Positions 25,309 through 35,510 of a stretch of DNA of 64,000 nucleotides are shown here, in pieces. Made by a program: the position numbers and the translations under genes. The DNA lies in NCBI GenBank assembly GCA_022641835.1, contig CP048716.1, positions 1,550,001 through 1,614,000 of the forward strand, written 5' to 3'. The number at the start of each line of letters is the position of its first letter. Position 1 is the first letter of the stretch. This DNA comes from Petasospora fabianii (taxonomy: Eukaryota; Ascomycota; Saccharomycetes; Phaffomycetales; Wickerhamomycetaceae). Below the pieces are notes generated by a model. That model was not told where the DNA came from. It made no database searches and worked only from the letters and a program-made list of their open reading frames with translations.

Positions 25309-27117
25309 TCATCCAAGCAAATTTGAAACATTCATAACCTTCTTCCTCGTATTCTCACCATCAGTTTGGATAGAATCACTAGTTACTGAACCGGAACTAC
25401 CATTCGTAGACCCTGAACTAGCACTCGTGGCAGAATCCAAACTGTTACTCGTGGTAATGGCAACAGAGCTTTGAGCTTGTTGCTGACCTTGTGGTGGAGC
25501 ATGTGATTGTGCCAAACCAGCCAATTTCTCTCTGGATTTTTCTCTGTTCAATAATGCACTTGGTGTGAATGCAGGGTTTGAAGGGATAGAGCTTGGTGGT
25601 GGCAACTTGACGCCGCTACCATCCTTAGTTGCGTTAAATGAGAACTCAGACTTAAACACCGGAGCGTCAGATTGGGATGGTAATGGCGCCTGTGTGGATG
25701 ATGAAGAGCCCGAGGGGGTTGTCATTGTCATGTGCAATGGAACAATACCGGATGTGGAGCCACGTTGAGATTGGATGTTTGGGGAGAGGTATGAAGATGA
25801 GTGTGAGTTTTGTCTCTTACTCTGGTGGCCGAGTGGAGCTGGGAACAATTCGTGTGCGAGGGAAGAGCGGCGTGAATTAGACAATGAGTTCATGGCAGTA
25901 TTGTTGGACCAATCGAAGGAGATTGATGAGTTACGGGATGATCCACCACGCGAGTAGGAAGAGGAGAATGGAGATGATGATCCACCAGTGGATGTGAGGA
26001 TGGTCTGAGCGGAGTGACGACGAGCTGGGAGGTGCTGTTCTTCAAGGAAGCGTTTCACTCCAGCCTGCTGAGCAAATATCTCCTGGTTCATTGAGGAAGA
26101 GCGAGATGGGTTAAGAGGTGGGAGGTATAGACCTTGTGTGGAAGACTGTGGTTGTGGTTGAAGTGATGGGAGATATGCCTGTGGGGCAGTTGGTGGTGCA
26201 GCTGTCTGGTGTGGAGCCTGTGGTGGGTACTGTTGGTTTGGTGGAAGGGACTGAGGTTGAACCATTTGCTGCTGAGTATGAGGTGGAGGTTGAACTCTCT
26301 GTTGCTGTGCCTGCATAGCATGAGAGACTGGTTGCTGCTGCTGTTGCTGCTGGGATTGGAAGATGGCGGTATTGAAGGCTGGTTGGTGTGGAGGTGGATA
26401 TCCAGAGTAGTGTGGAGGCGGTGGACCCGATGGGTATGCGGACATGGATGGCTGATGATACTCAGAGAGAGGTTGAATATGCTGTGGGTCACGCTGTGCC
26501 TCTTGCAAGACAGCCTGACTTGAGGCTCTTCTTCTTCTGTTCGTACCACCGTTCCACCAATTCTTGATTGCATTGTCGGATCTACCATTAAGATGTCTTG
26601 CAATTTCCGCCCATTTCTTACCATATTTGGCAACGAGTTCCTCAATGAGTTGACCCTCCTCAGCACTGATTGGGTTTCTGTTCAATGAAGGTTTCAAATT
26701 CTGATGGTATCTTTCTCTGCATTGCTTTGGAGTTCTGGTTCCAAGAGACTGTGAGATTCTGACCCAGTTTGAAGGACCAAACATGTTGATGGAGTCAATC
26801 AGTTTACGATCCTCTTCAGGGAACCATGGGCCACGACGTAGTGTTGTTGAAGAAGCCGATGGGGCAATGGCATTGACTCGAACCTCTTGGCCCATGTTAT
26901 TTTGTTTCACAATGGTGTGTAATGAATCTGAAGATGGCTTGGGAGATAGACCTTGTTGCTCAGCAGATGAATGTGAACCGTGGTGCTCCGAGGAAACTGA
27001 CTGGCCTTGGTTGGATGTTCGAGACGGGAGAGTTGGTGTTGATCTATGCGTTGACTTTCCATCGGTTGTTGCAGAGGTTGATGCCGATGAGGATGAAGAC
27101 GTGGTTGTCGTGCTCAT
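25309..27117 (-). CDS. R2R3 Myb transcription factor, FlbD-like
   Basis: DNA-binding regulator with two Myb/SANT repeats at about 94-201: GPWFPEEDRKLIDSI, NWVRISQSLGTRTPKQCRER, NPISAEEGQLIEELVAKYG and NAIKNWWNGGTNRRRR. Repeat spacing and the CRERYHQNLKPSLN linker match Aspergillus FlbD, a regulator of conidiation. The remaining 400 residues are Gln/Pro/Ser-rich with poly-Gln runs and no other domain. The open frame extends 29 codons further upstream to a TTG and encodes poly-Ala from a GCT-type repeat; the first ATG gives 602 residues. Bas1, also a Myb protein, has a different repeat arrangement. Confidence 0.85.
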   Translation of the reverse strand: MSTTTTSSSSSASTSATTDGKSTHRSTPTLPSRTSNQGQSVSSEHHGSHSSAEQQGLSPKPSSDSLHTIVKQNNMGQEVRVNAIAPSASSTTLRRGPWFPEEDRKLIDSINMFGPSNWVRISQSLGTRTPKQCRERYHQNLKPSLNRNPISAEEGQLIEELVAKYGKKWAEIARHLNGRSDNAIKNWWNGGTNRRRRASSQAVLQEAQRDPQHIQPLSEYHQPSMSAYPSGPPPPHYSGYPPPHQPAFNTAIFQSQQQQQQQPVSHAMQAQQQRVQPPPHTQQQMVQPQSLPPNQQYPPQAPHQTAAPPTAPQAYLPSLQPQPQSSTQGLYLPPLNPSRSSSMNQEIFAQQAGVKRFLEEQHLPARRHSAQTILTSTGGSSSPFSSSYSRGGSSRNSSISFDWSNNTAMNSLSNSRRSSLAHELFPAPLGHQSKRQNSHSSSYLSPNIQSQRGSTSGIVPLHMTMTTPSGSSSSTQAPLPSQSDAPVFKSEFSFNATKDGSGVKLPPPSSIPSNPAFTPSALLNREKSREKLAGLAQSHAPPQGQQQAQSSVAITTSNSLDSATSASSGSTNGSSGSVTSDSIQTDGENTRKKVMNVSNLLG

Positions 27118-28839
27118 CGTTGTGCTGATTGTTGGGTGTGCTGCTGCTGCTGCTGCTGCTATTGCTGCTGTGTTGATAAGCCAAAGATAATCGAGCTTTG
27201 ACAAACGACTCAGTGGGCGATTAGTGTGGAGAGCGATATGGAAGGGTCTGACAAAGGATGTAGGGTGTGATGATTGTGATTTTGGGTCAACTCTATGGAC
27301 GATAAACTGTTCTGTGCGGACTGTACTTTATGCGAGGCGAGAGTTGGTTTGGTGAAGATCGTAGGGATCGCTGTTCCCGAGGGGAAGTTGTCCAACTACG
27401 TCGGGGGTGTTACTGACGGCGCAAACGGTAAGCAGTGAGTGTTGTGGGAAACACTGTGGCTGACTGGAGAGGACAGCAATAAACGGTGTTATCTGGAACG
27501 TGTGGTTACCTTTGAGCGAGTTTGTCGGCGTAGCGAGAAGCAAACGGGTGTAGAGGGTTTTGTTGGGCTTTGGCGGGAGGCGGGGTTGCTGAAGCACTCT
27601 GGGGTGTGTGTGTGTATCAGCGAGAGAGGCCTGACCGTATTGGAATTGAGTACAGGCCTTTTAGTGTTGCTGTTGCTGTTGCTAAGCGTGGCACTAGACT
27701 CTGTGTGGCGGAAGCGTTTGTTAAGGTGTTGGCGAGCTGCTTTGGCGAGAGAGATGGTGGCGGGTTGTATTCCAGCGGTACATGAAAAACGGTTTCCCTT
27801 GTCGAAACTTGACACGCGAGAAACGGCGCGCTCGCAAAGTTGGGAAGAGGCGCGTAGGCGCGTAAGCGCGCGCAGAGGTCAGCGAAGCAGACAAACGGAG
27901 CAGACTACTAGCAGTTGTTGGTTTGGGTTCTCTTGACCCTCTTATTCTTGTAGTTGTGCAATTGGTGCTGTGATGAGCTACGAATATAGCTGCCCTGATC
28001 GTTCTTAATAATACCCAGTTCCTTCCAACCGCGACCATGAAGGCAGCAGCCAACAGCTCCAGATTCAACCAGCGAAAGTCCCGTCTCGCATGCTGCATCG
28101 GCTACACAGGGCGCCGTTGAGAGACCTGGGAACAACTCGTGCGCATACTAACCGCCTGCTGATGGTGGCTTCGAGGGGCAGACTTAGGTTAATAGAGAAT
28201 GCACCGGATCTGGCCATCCCTTCAAACACCGATCTGGACTCTACATCCGTTCAAGCCATGCGCTTTCGTTAGACACAGGCAGGCGCTTCCTGGGCCTCGG
28301 GGCCCGAGACACAGCGCATTCTGCGTTCAACGGCCTTTGAACTTTAACCATTCCTGAGATTCATTTTCCACTGTTGGGCCCTTCTGCAGTTACATATCGA
28401 TTCATGGGCTACATTGGCTCAGTATAGAGTGATCTGTGCAGATACGTGCCTGAACAATTGCATGTGAAACTCCAAGAAGAGACATTCTGTATAACGAGTT
28501 CAACTACTGACATCATCGCTGGGCCCGATCGGGGCACTACCCCCCTTAAAAAGACTACGTAGAACTGCAATCAGAATCAAGAGTGCTTGTGTTTGTGTGT
28601 CTATCTGTATGTATATACGCAACAGTACCAAATGTATAGATGAAAACTAGCAATGCAAAAGCCAAGAATTTTAAAAGCTTGAGAAACCACAATAGACGAT
28701 GCAGTAATGTCAAATTACGTCCTGTAAACCAGGACAACACAACAAGAGAAGTTCAAGTAACAATTGGCAAACACCAAATGAGCCAGCCAAAAGACGGCGA
28801 CCAGTCAACTTCACCCAAGTTTTTTAGAGTAGCAATTGC
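27118..28839. promoter_or_regulatory. upstream region of Myb gene and 3' flank of LOG gene
   Basis: 1.7 kb. Next to the Myb ATG is a CAG/CTG-type triplet run (about 27140-27165). A GC-rich part at 27849-27872 has two GCGCGTA units. A 165-codon plus-strand frame at 27439-27936 is not credible as a gene. Such a long upstream region suits a tightly regulated transcription factor. Confidence 0.45.
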
Positions 28840-29517
28840 TTACTTAGACTGCTTGTTACCCAAGGAGTCCCATTTCAAGTTGTATCTCCCCTCTGGGACA
28901 ACATAGTTCTCAATCAAGTCCAAAACTTCCTCAGCAGTGTTACCAACCTTGATGATATCACCATTCTTCTCACTAATGAAGCCAGCCTTGATGGACTTGC
29001 TGACAAACTCCAACAAGCTATCAAAGAAACCGCCCATGTTATACAACACAATTGGCTTATCATGGATACCCAACTGAGACCAAGTGATAACCTCCATCAA
29101 CTCCTCAAGGGTTCCGTATCCACCTGGCAAGGCAATGAAAGCCTGAGCCTCTTCGCCCATCATTCTCTTTCTTGTGTGCATGTCTGGCACAATGGTGGTC
29201 ACACCATACTCAGCACTGATTGGGGTAGATCCCTTGTGGTTATCAACACTTTCTTTGATCTCCTCGTTCCACTTGTCAACATCCTCGTTACGCTCCTTGC
29301 TCACTAATGCATCCGGAATGATACCATGAACATATCCATTGTTCGAAGAGCAGGACTTAGCAATGGCACCCATCAAACCGGTAGTACCACCACCGTAAAC
29401 GAGTCCCCATCTCTTCTTAGCCATCAGGGTTCCGAGCTCAGCGGCAGAGGCGGCATAGTCTGGGTTGTTACCAAAAGAGGAGCCACAGAAAACACAGATT
29501 ACTTTATCAGTAGCCAT
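28840..29517 (-). CDS. LOG-family nucleoside 5'-monophosphate phosphoribohydrolase
   Basis: Member of the LOG family (formerly 'lysine decarboxylase-like'), which in plants and bacteria releases free cytokinin bases from their nucleotides. The yeast member YJL055W is linked to nucleotide detoxification. The 225-residue protein starts at an ATG. A Rossmann-type start [14 protein letters not shown] is followed by [10 protein letters not shown] and the diagnostic [10 protein letters not shown] with its catalytic Arg/Glu context. Cytosolic, with no targeting signal. It is followed downstream, same strand, by the Myb gene after a long gap. Confidence 0.9.
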   Translation of the reverse strand: MATDKVICVFCGSSFGNNPDYAASAAELGTLMAKKRWGLVYGGGTTGLMGAIAKSCSSNNGYVHGIIPDALVSKERNEDVDKWNEEIKESVDNHKGSTPISAEYGVTTIVPDMHTRKRMMGEEAQAFIALPGGYGTLEELMEVITWSQLGIHDKPIVLYNMGGFFDSLLEFVSKSIKAGFISEKNGDIIKVGNTAEEVLDLIENYVVPEGRYNLKWDSLGNKQSK

Positions 29518-30039
29518 TGTGTTTTAGATGTAAATGATGCAGTTGTAACTTGTGTCGGTGTTTGAAGTTGTCTTTGTTGTCTTGCAATTGTAATGTGGTG
29601 ATGTATTGGAAGTTGTCGTGTTGCTTCGGATCTGTCAATTGAATTTCCACAGTCGTGCTGAAAGAAGGCTCAAAGGCAGCGATGTTCCGTAAATTTATAA
29701 TTTGACAAAGGGAAACCTGTCACCGTGAATTTGCGCGTGATGTGGAGGCGGGGGGCAAAGTTCTTATCGGCGTTCGATAAGAGGTCCCGGTAACTTGAAT
29801 TATCGGGCACTGCTCCACACGCACTCGGCGATGAGCGCTCGCCACCACACAGTGACGGTTCCCCGCCGGGTGGCCCACGGGACCGCCGGGTTGCGCCGTC
29901 GGGGAGAGACTAGGCACGTGAATGTCATGTGATGTGCGACCGATCTATATATTGGCAGCCCTCGGCCCTCTCATCTACAAGATTGGATTTCACTGTCGTT
30001 GTCGTTATCTTTATATTACAAGGGGGTTACAGGTCACAT
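29518..30039. other. spacer between DPH5 end and LOG start
   Basis: Holds the LOG promoter, with an AT-rich TATA-like stretch near 29690-29700, and a GC-rich block at 29740-29900. CACGTG occurs near 29915. No gene was recognised. Confidence 0.5.
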
Positions 30040-30942
30040 TCAATCGGAGAACTCCTCCTCTGGTGGGGGAACGTATGGTGGTGGCTTGAAGAACTCCTGA
30101 TCAGCAACAACTGCAGCCTTGAAGGCATCCTTGTTGTCAACAAACTCGTACATGTACTCCAACTCCAAGTCGTGTACCTGTCTTCCCAAGATCACTAAGG
30201 AGTGCAATGGTTCACCGGCATCGTACTCAGAAAGCTCCTTCAATGTGGCAGCCTTGAAAGTCTGAGTCGGAGAGCCAAGACGGGAAACGGCAACAGCTGG
30301 CGTGTCTGGAGTGTAACACTGCTCACCACGCTTCTCCTCAATCTCAAGCAACTGAGAAGCAGCAGTAGCAATGTCCATGTATCTTGGTGGCTCGTAGATT
30401 AGTCTCCCCCTAGCCATGTTCTCAATGCTCTGCTCCTTGACCTTAATGTCCAATAGCACAAGCGTATGTAAACCAATCTTTCTATTTTCCATGATCTTAT
30501 CGTAGAAAGAGTCAGGTCTCCAATTATCAGTGAAGAACACAAGACTCACAGTCTGACCAAAGTTATAAAGTTGCAAACCGCAAGCACCAACAGCGTTCAT
30601 AACACTGGCATTATGCACACTCTCAACTTTGATTCCCAATTCTCTAGCTCTAATCACCATATCGGTATGCGTCGTGGCACCAAAGACATCACCAACAACG
30701 AGGAACGCCACATCATCCTCCTGAGCATTCTCCAAGATCTGGTCAGAACCAGACTCAACAAGCTCACGATCAGCGAGAATCACTTCACGACCATAGAACT
30801 CCTCAAGGGATTCCTTGGATGCAGCCATGAGAATAGAGGTGTATGCCTCGAGATAGACTCTCTTACATCTCTTGACAATCTCGAGACCACGGACAGTAAT
30901 GTCTGTCTCATAAGAGAGACCAAGACCAATAAGGTAGAGCAT
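30040..30942 (-). CDS. DPH5: diphthine methyl ester synthase Dph5
   Basis: S-adenosylmethionine-dependent methyltransferase that makes the methylated diphthine intermediate on the histidine of elongation factor 2. The 300-residue protein has the same length as the yeast enzyme. It begins [16 protein letters not shown] (the SAM-binding N-terminus of the tetrapyrrole-methylase fold) and has [30 protein letters not shown] and PPRYMDI, all family-typical. It is divergent from PFA5 over 252 bases, which include a 16-base T run at 31050-31065. Confidence 0.95.
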   Translation of the reverse strand: MLYLIGLGLSYETDITVRGLEIVKRCKRVYLEAYTSILMAASKESLEEFYGREVILADRELVESGSDQILENAQEDDVAFLVVGDVFGATTHTDMVIRARELGIKVESVHNASVMNAVGACGLQLYNFGQTVSLVFFTDNWRPDSFYDKIMENRKIGLHTLVLLDIKVKEQSIENMARGRLIYEPPRYMDIATAASQLLEIEEKRGEQCYTPDTPAVAVSRLGSPTQTFKAATLKELSEYDAGEPLHSLVILGRQVHDLELEYMYEFVDNKDAFKAAVVADQEFFKPPPYVPPPEEEFSD

Positions 30943-31049
30943 CGTTCTTGTGTTGGGATTATGTGGGTCGAGGTGGTGAGAGATTAAGAGATTGAGAAAG
31001 AGAGAAGGAGAAAGCGATGTCTTTAACGGTCGATGATGTCTGCCTCGAA

Positions 31050-31065
31050 TTTTTTTTTTTTTTTT
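31050..31065. promoter_or_regulatory. poly(dA:dT) tract, DPH5-PFA5 promoter
   Basis: Sixteen T residues midway between two divergent genes. Such tracts exclude nucleosomes in yeast promoters. Confidence 0.6.
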
Positions 31066-31194
31066 ATTTAAGTGTACACTACGGAGTTGCGCCTCCAGGC
31101 TGTGTCCCCATCAAATGTCATCAACCCTTACATAAGATAGTACCTCAATGACCAATAGCAATGGTCAACCGATGCTCTAACAACCTCCCATCCA

Positions 31195-32250
31195 ATGCCT
31201 AGTGATAAACAAAAGGCTCTTCAACGATCCCTACGGCTTGTGATGCCCATATTCGTCTTCCTTGCAATCGCATACGGCTCATGGGTATATGCTTATTACG
31301 TTTGTTGGGGAGAAGTACGAAAGCATCACTCTGTAATCACGGGGAATGGACTGATTGCTGGTGAGGTACTGCTTGTTGCCCTGGTATACATCATATGGCT
31401 TCAACTTCTGCTATACGGACCGGGACAACAACCCAACCTGCCTTTGTATCGACTCATTGAGGACCCACACGAGAAGAGTGAGGGCCATCGTGCTATTGAT
31501 CCACCAATAGTGTTTTCGTGTGATCCACAAGGTTTCCCCATATGGTGTTCAAATTGCCATAGTATAAAGGCCGAACGCAGTCATCACTCTTCAAGGCACG
31601 GATATTGTGTCCCGAGATTTGACCATTATTGCACATGGATTGGTTCGCTCGTTGGCAAGAGGAACTTTAGACTATTCGTTCAGTTCTGTGTTTGGTTCTT
31701 GCTATTCTTTATCTACGTTGGTGTCAGTTCAGCTGTGTATGCTAAGGATATGGTGAAACACACCGGGAGGTTGAACCCAAATGTCATTGTTTTGTTCGTG
31801 CTGTGTGCGTTTTGGATGGCAATGCTAGTGGCAATGTCCGGGCAATACCTATATTATGTTGCCGTTAATCAAGCTGCAATTGAGGATCTGGAGCTTAGAA
31901 GGAATAAGAGATCGGGGCCCCTGGTGGATAAGTTCTACAACGTTCGCCATCAGAATACGGGTTACGTACTGAGGGTCAATCCGTTTAAGGAGAATGTGTT
32001 TGACAAGGGCTTGAGTGCCAATTGGTTAGAGATTATGGGTCACAACCCACTCGGTTGGTTCTTACCATTGGGCTCTGGAGTAAAGCAGCCACCAATTCAC
32101 ACAGATGGCGACACGTACGAAAAGATCCTGGGTGACTATACAGAGACGCCATCACAGAAGTGGATCCTTAATGCTCTAGAAAGAATCCAGGCCGGGGACT
32201 ACATCACTAAAATGTCTTTTCCAACATCTTCTGATGCTCCTTCATTCTGA
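31195..32250 (+). CDS. PFA5: DHYC-type palmitoyltransferase, Pfa5-like
   Basis: Integral membrane S-acyltransferase of the DHHC family. The 351-residue protein starts at an ATG. Two hydrophobic spans lie at about 17-36 and 55-73, the Cys-rich domain at about 118-160 contains CSNC, HSSRHGYC and DHYC (143-146), and two more spans follow. The second histidine of the motif is tyrosine. As I recall, this variant is found in yeast Akr1, Akr2 and Pfa5; the absence of ankyrin repeats and the length (Pfa5 about 374) point to Pfa5. It ends 22 bases from the converging NIT3. Confidence 0.82.
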   Translation: MPSDKQKALQRSLRLVMPIFVFLAIAYGSWVYAYYVCWGEVRKHHSVITGNGLIAGEVLLVALVYIIWLQLLLYGPGQQPNLPLYRLIEDPHEKSEGHRAIDPPIVFSCDPQGFPIWCSNCHSIKAERSHHSSRHGYCVPRFDHYCTWIGSLVGKRNFRLFVQFCVWFLLFFIYVGVSSAVYAKDMVKHTGRLNPNVIVLFVLCAFWMAMLVAMSGQYLYYVAVNQAAIEDLELRRNKRSGPLVDKFYNVRHQNTGYVLRVNPFKENVFDKGLSANWLEIMGHNPLGWFLPLGSGVKQPPIHTDGDTYEKILGDYTETPSQKWILNALERIQAGDYITKMSFPTSSDAPSF

Positions 32251-32272
32251 TTTCGAGAAATAGACAGTCGAT

Positions 32273-33151
32273 TTAGATGGCCCTTGGCTCAACCTTTTTA
32301 GTCCAATCACCGTAGATATCGAATCTTCGTTGCACCGTGACCGGGATACCAGCTCTGGTCTTGGTAATCAATTCTGGATCCAACTCAGCGATGACAATCT
32401 CCTCATCTTCACCAGCTTCAGCAATGATGTTACCATTTGGATCAACAACCAGTGAGTGACCGAATGCATGGTAGTTCAAGCTCAAATTTCTTGATGGAGA
32501 ACACAAGATAGTGTACACCTGGTTATCAATGGCTCGAGAACGAGCCAACAAATGCCAGTGAAGGGGTCCAGTGACAGTGTTGAAGGCACCAGGGTAAACC
32601 ATGGCAAATGCATTCTTTTCTCTTGCGGCAACGGCAGCAAGTTCTGGGAAACGGATGTCATAGCAGATACCTTCACCGATTGTTCCAAAGCCTGGCAAGT
32701 CGATCGTGGTGGCCTTATCACCACCAGTGAGGGTGACTGATTCCTTAAAAGTGATACCACCTGGAATGTCAATGTCAAACAGATGTGCCTTTCTGTGCTT
32801 TCCGATGATTTTACCATCACGATCAAATGTAACAGATGTATTGTAGATCTTGCCATCGTCACCAAGTTCCGGGATGGATCCACCAACGATAATGATCTTT
32901 TGCTCCTTAGCGAGAGAGGAGAGGAATTCAGTGGATTCACCGCCTGGGATCTTCTCAGCATAATTAGCAAACTCAGTCACTGCGTATGGAGAGTTAAAAC
33001 ATTCTGGTAAAACGGTCAAGTCGATTTTTGGCTCTTTGGAGAGGGCCTTAAGGATAAAATCCTTAGCGTGGTTGAGATTAGCGGTTTTGTCAGCACCAGA
33101 AGTCATTTGGATGAGTGCGACTTTGAGCTTTTTAGCAAGGATTGAGGACAT
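32273..33151 (-). CDS. NIT3: omega-amidase/nitrilase Nit3
   Basis: Carbon-nitrogen hydrolase that removes deaminated glutathione or alpha-ketoglutaramate-type products. The open frame runs to a TTG upstream; the first ATG gives 292 residues, nearly identical in length to yeast Nit3 (291), and the N-terminus MSSILAKKLKVALIQM aligns with it. The catalytic triad is visible: Glu in VLPECFNSPY, Lys in KHRKAHLFD and Cys in GEGICYDIRFPE. FNTVTGPLHWHLLARSRA is conserved. Cytosolic or mitochondrial location cannot be told from the sequence. Confidence 0.95.
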   Translation of the reverse strand: MSSILAKKLKVALIQMTSGADKTANLNHAKDFILKALSKEPKIDLTVLPECFNSPYAVTEFANYAEKIPGGESTEFLSSLAKEQKIIIVGGSIPELGDDGKIYNTSVTFDRDGKIIGKHRKAHLFDIDIPGGITFKESVTLTGGDKATTIDLPGFGTIGEGICYDIRFPELAAVAAREKNAFAMVYPGAFNTVTGPLHWHLLARSRAIDNQVYTILCSPSRNLSLNYHAFGHSLVVDPNGNIIAEAGEDEEIVIAELDPELITKTRAGIPVTVQRRFDIYGDWTKKVEPRAI

Positions 33152-33678
33152 ATTTTGGGGATTGTGTAACTGGAAGGTGATATATAAGGCTCTTTTCAAG
33201 AGGATGTGGAAGAGTTATAGGTGTAGAAGTTGATGTTTGAGCTTATCGTTCAATCGCATTTTTAAGGATCTTGCTTCACACACTCAGTTAAGTAACCGCG
33301 AGCGATGCCGCCACATTAACGTGTACTTCATTTGAACATATCGAGAGAATATGGACACTCTTTGATTATTAATCATTTTCATTAGGCCATTGGCCACCCA
33401 GTAAAAGGTTCCTTAAGACTTTCAACAATGCTGCTTATATATATATTACGATGTTTCCCCGTGTTAAACGTTTGACGCAACGACTCATAACAACGAGCCG
33501 ATGCAATGACTTCTAGTGTACATTAGAGCGAAATATGCAAGTGAAAAACCAACAATGACTCCATTCATAACCCATGACTACTATGATACAATTAAACCAT
33601 TACCCGGAGAAGAAGCAAAATAACACAACAACAACAACAGAAAGGAAACAACAATGACAATTCTTGATCATAAATAGA
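33152..33678. other. spacer BUR6 end to NIT3 start
   Basis: AT-rich; contains the NIT3 promoter (a TATATAAGG is visible at about 33181) and the BUR6 3' end. No gene seen. Confidence 0.5.
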
Positions 33679-33969
33679 TCACTCCTGCTGCTCCTGACCC
33701 TTGTTGCATATTGTATCAACGAGGAAATCAAATGTCTCATTCTTCTCAATGGCGTTCTTTACATGTTGTGCTGTGACTCTTTTAATTCCAGCCTGTTTAG
33801 CCTCTGTAGCAGAAGCATCCACCAATGAGGCCAGGAAGAATTCGAGCGCACGACCAACCACAACAGGTGTAGCCTGTGCAACTTTACCAATATCCTCATC
33901 TGACTGCATCAATTTCTTGATACGGGCAGCGGGGAAGTGTGTCTTGATGTCTTCGAGATTTGGTGCCAT
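33679..33969 (-). CDS. BUR6: negative cofactor 2 alpha, Bur6
   Basis: Histone-fold subunit of NC2, which binds TBP on promoter DNA together with Ncb2 and blocks or modulates TFIIA/TFIIB entry. The 96-residue protein begins at an ATG. IKTHFPAARIKKLMQSDEDIGKV and ATPVVVGRALEFFLASLV are the family's histone-fold helices and match Bur6/DRAP1. It lacks the N-terminal tail found in S. cerevisiae Bur6 (142 residues). Dpb3 and HAP5-like proteins share the fold but not this DEDIGKVAQATP sequence. Confidence 0.92.
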   Translation of the reverse strand: MAPNLEDIKTHFPAARIKKLMQSDEDIGKVAQATPVVVGRALEFFLASLVDASATEAKQAGIKRVTAQHVKNAIEKNETFDFLVDTICNKGQEQQE

Positions 33970-34538
33970 AGCGCGAGGTGGGCAGTTGATGTCTGAGATG
34001 AGATATGTGTATATGCGTGTGTGTGTGTGTATGTCTCTGTTTGTCTGGCTGGTAGGAAAAACAGAGGAGCTAGTATGGGATCAAGATGAAACAAAATAAA
34101 ACTAAAGTCCCAAAAATTAACACCGGTGGATGATCCAAATAGACTTAAAACCAGAAACTCCGAAATTAAACCGAGGAATGGCCGAGTATATGCGTTGTTG
34201 TTGTAACGTAGACCCTCATTCCCTTAGCGCGCGCCAGAGGCTAAACAAAGCTGTTTATATACACAACGACCAACGATGCCGTCGGAGAGCAAAATTATTG
34301 GTGGTGTTCAGGTGTTTATGCACATTTCGGCAGGTTTCGGGTTACCGCGAATCCTTTCCTTTGGATTAGGAGACTTTAGTCTTAGGACGGAGGGACCAGG
34401 GCTCAACACCATCATCAATTCGCGAAACTGGAAAAAAGTTGGTGAAGCTCATGGTGAAGAGGTGGACGTTTGTATATGTGCGTGTGTGTCTTGTGAATAC
34501 TTGCCTTGTCCAGGACAATCCGACCCGTCCCCTTCATC
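33970..34538. promoter_or_regulatory. BUR6-MRPL4 divergent region
   Basis: 569 bases with a TG-dinucleotide stretch near 34010-34035. The frame at 34276-34809 overlaps MRPL4 in another frame and is not credible. Confidence 0.5.
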
Positions 34539-35390
34539 ATGTTCTCACAAGTACAGAAGAGATCACTACACACCACAACACAGCTCCTTGCGAGACAGAA
34601 ACGTGGGCCGCTTCAAATTAGACCACCAATCACACCAACAGTTAAAAACTTTGAAGTTTCTCCCGATCATCCACTCTGGCAGTTCTTCCATGACAAGAAG
34701 TACCTTAGAACTTATGAAGATATCGACAGTGCTGGCCGCCCATGGACAGTTCCTGAACTCAGACGTAAGAGCTTTGATGACCTACACAGTCTGTGGTACA
34801 GCTGTCTGAAGGAGCGTAATGTTCTCGCTAGAGAGATCCAGGTTCTTCTGCCAGAGACAGGCCAGCCTGATCAGCAGTTCCTTGCTGCCAGTGACCGTGT
34901 CAGAGAGACAATGTGGAGAATTAGACATGTGCTCAGTGAACGTGCACATGCGCAGGACGCTGCTAGAGAGATTGCCGAGACGGAAGAGGAGTCTTTGGTG
35001 GAAGAGTTCAAAGAGTTCTATCTTGAGGCCACTGCCGATGAGGAGGCTGAAGCCGAAGAAGCACTCAGAAGATTCTCTCTTGCCTTGTATGGTATTCCAG
35101 AAGCTGTTGAAGAAACTGTTGTCAACAAGAACTTTTTGAAGGGTATCAAAGTCATTGCCAATCTCAAGGTTGAGCGTTTCGGTAAAGAGCACGACTCTTT
35201 CGACGAGATCTTCCCAATCACTGATGCCGTTGAAGCATTTACAATCTTCGCTGCTGAGTCTAATAAGACTGAAGTGTCGAAAGCACTTGATGACATCAAG
35301 ACATTGAGAGAGAGTAACGAACGTACTGCATTTGATGAGTATTCTGATGCCAAGAAGGTCCAAATCTTGGTTGACAAGTTCTACGAGTAG
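34539..35390 (+). CDS. MRPL4: mitochondrial large-subunit ribosomal protein uL29m
   Basis: Protein of the mitochondrial large ribosomal subunit, near the exit tunnel. The frame continues upstream to a TTG; the first ATG gives 283 residues with a clear mitochondrial presequence (MFSQVQKRSLHTTTQLLARQ: basic, Ser/Thr-rich, no acids). The mature part holds HPLWQFFHDKKYLRT, GRPWTVPELRRKSFDDLHSLWY and the L29-type helix. The C-terminus is acidic and helical. It converges with OGG1. Confidence 0.9.
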   Translation: MFSQVQKRSLHTTTQLLARQKRGPLQIRPPITPTVKNFEVSPDHPLWQFFHDKKYLRTYEDIDSAGRPWTVPELRRKSFDDLHSLWYSCLKERNVLAREIQVLLPETGQPDQQFLAASDRVRETMWRIRHVLSERAHAQDAAREIAETEEESLVEEFKEFYLEATADEEAEAEEALRRFSLALYGIPEAVEETVVNKNFLKGIKVIANLKVERFGKEHDSFDEIFPITDAVEAFTIFAAESNKTEVSKALDDIKTLRESNERTAFDEYSDAKKVQILVDKFYE

Positions 35391-35510
35391 GAACATCCCA
35401 CCCAAAAGTTTTAGTTAGCTGTCTCGTGATTGTAAATAGTAATGCGAGCTCTAGAAATTCACGATCTCTATCATGTCATGTATAAAAATCTCTTATCTTT
35501 TGTAGTCTTG

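Noticed and set aside
27439-27936. 166-codon frame upstream of the Myb gene
   Set aside because: Leu/Arg-rich, on the opposite strand to both neighbours, crosses a GC-rich promoter, and shows no domain.
34276-34809. 178-codon frame overlapping MRPL4
   Set aside because: Overlaps the MRPL4 presequence in another frame and has no recognisable domain.
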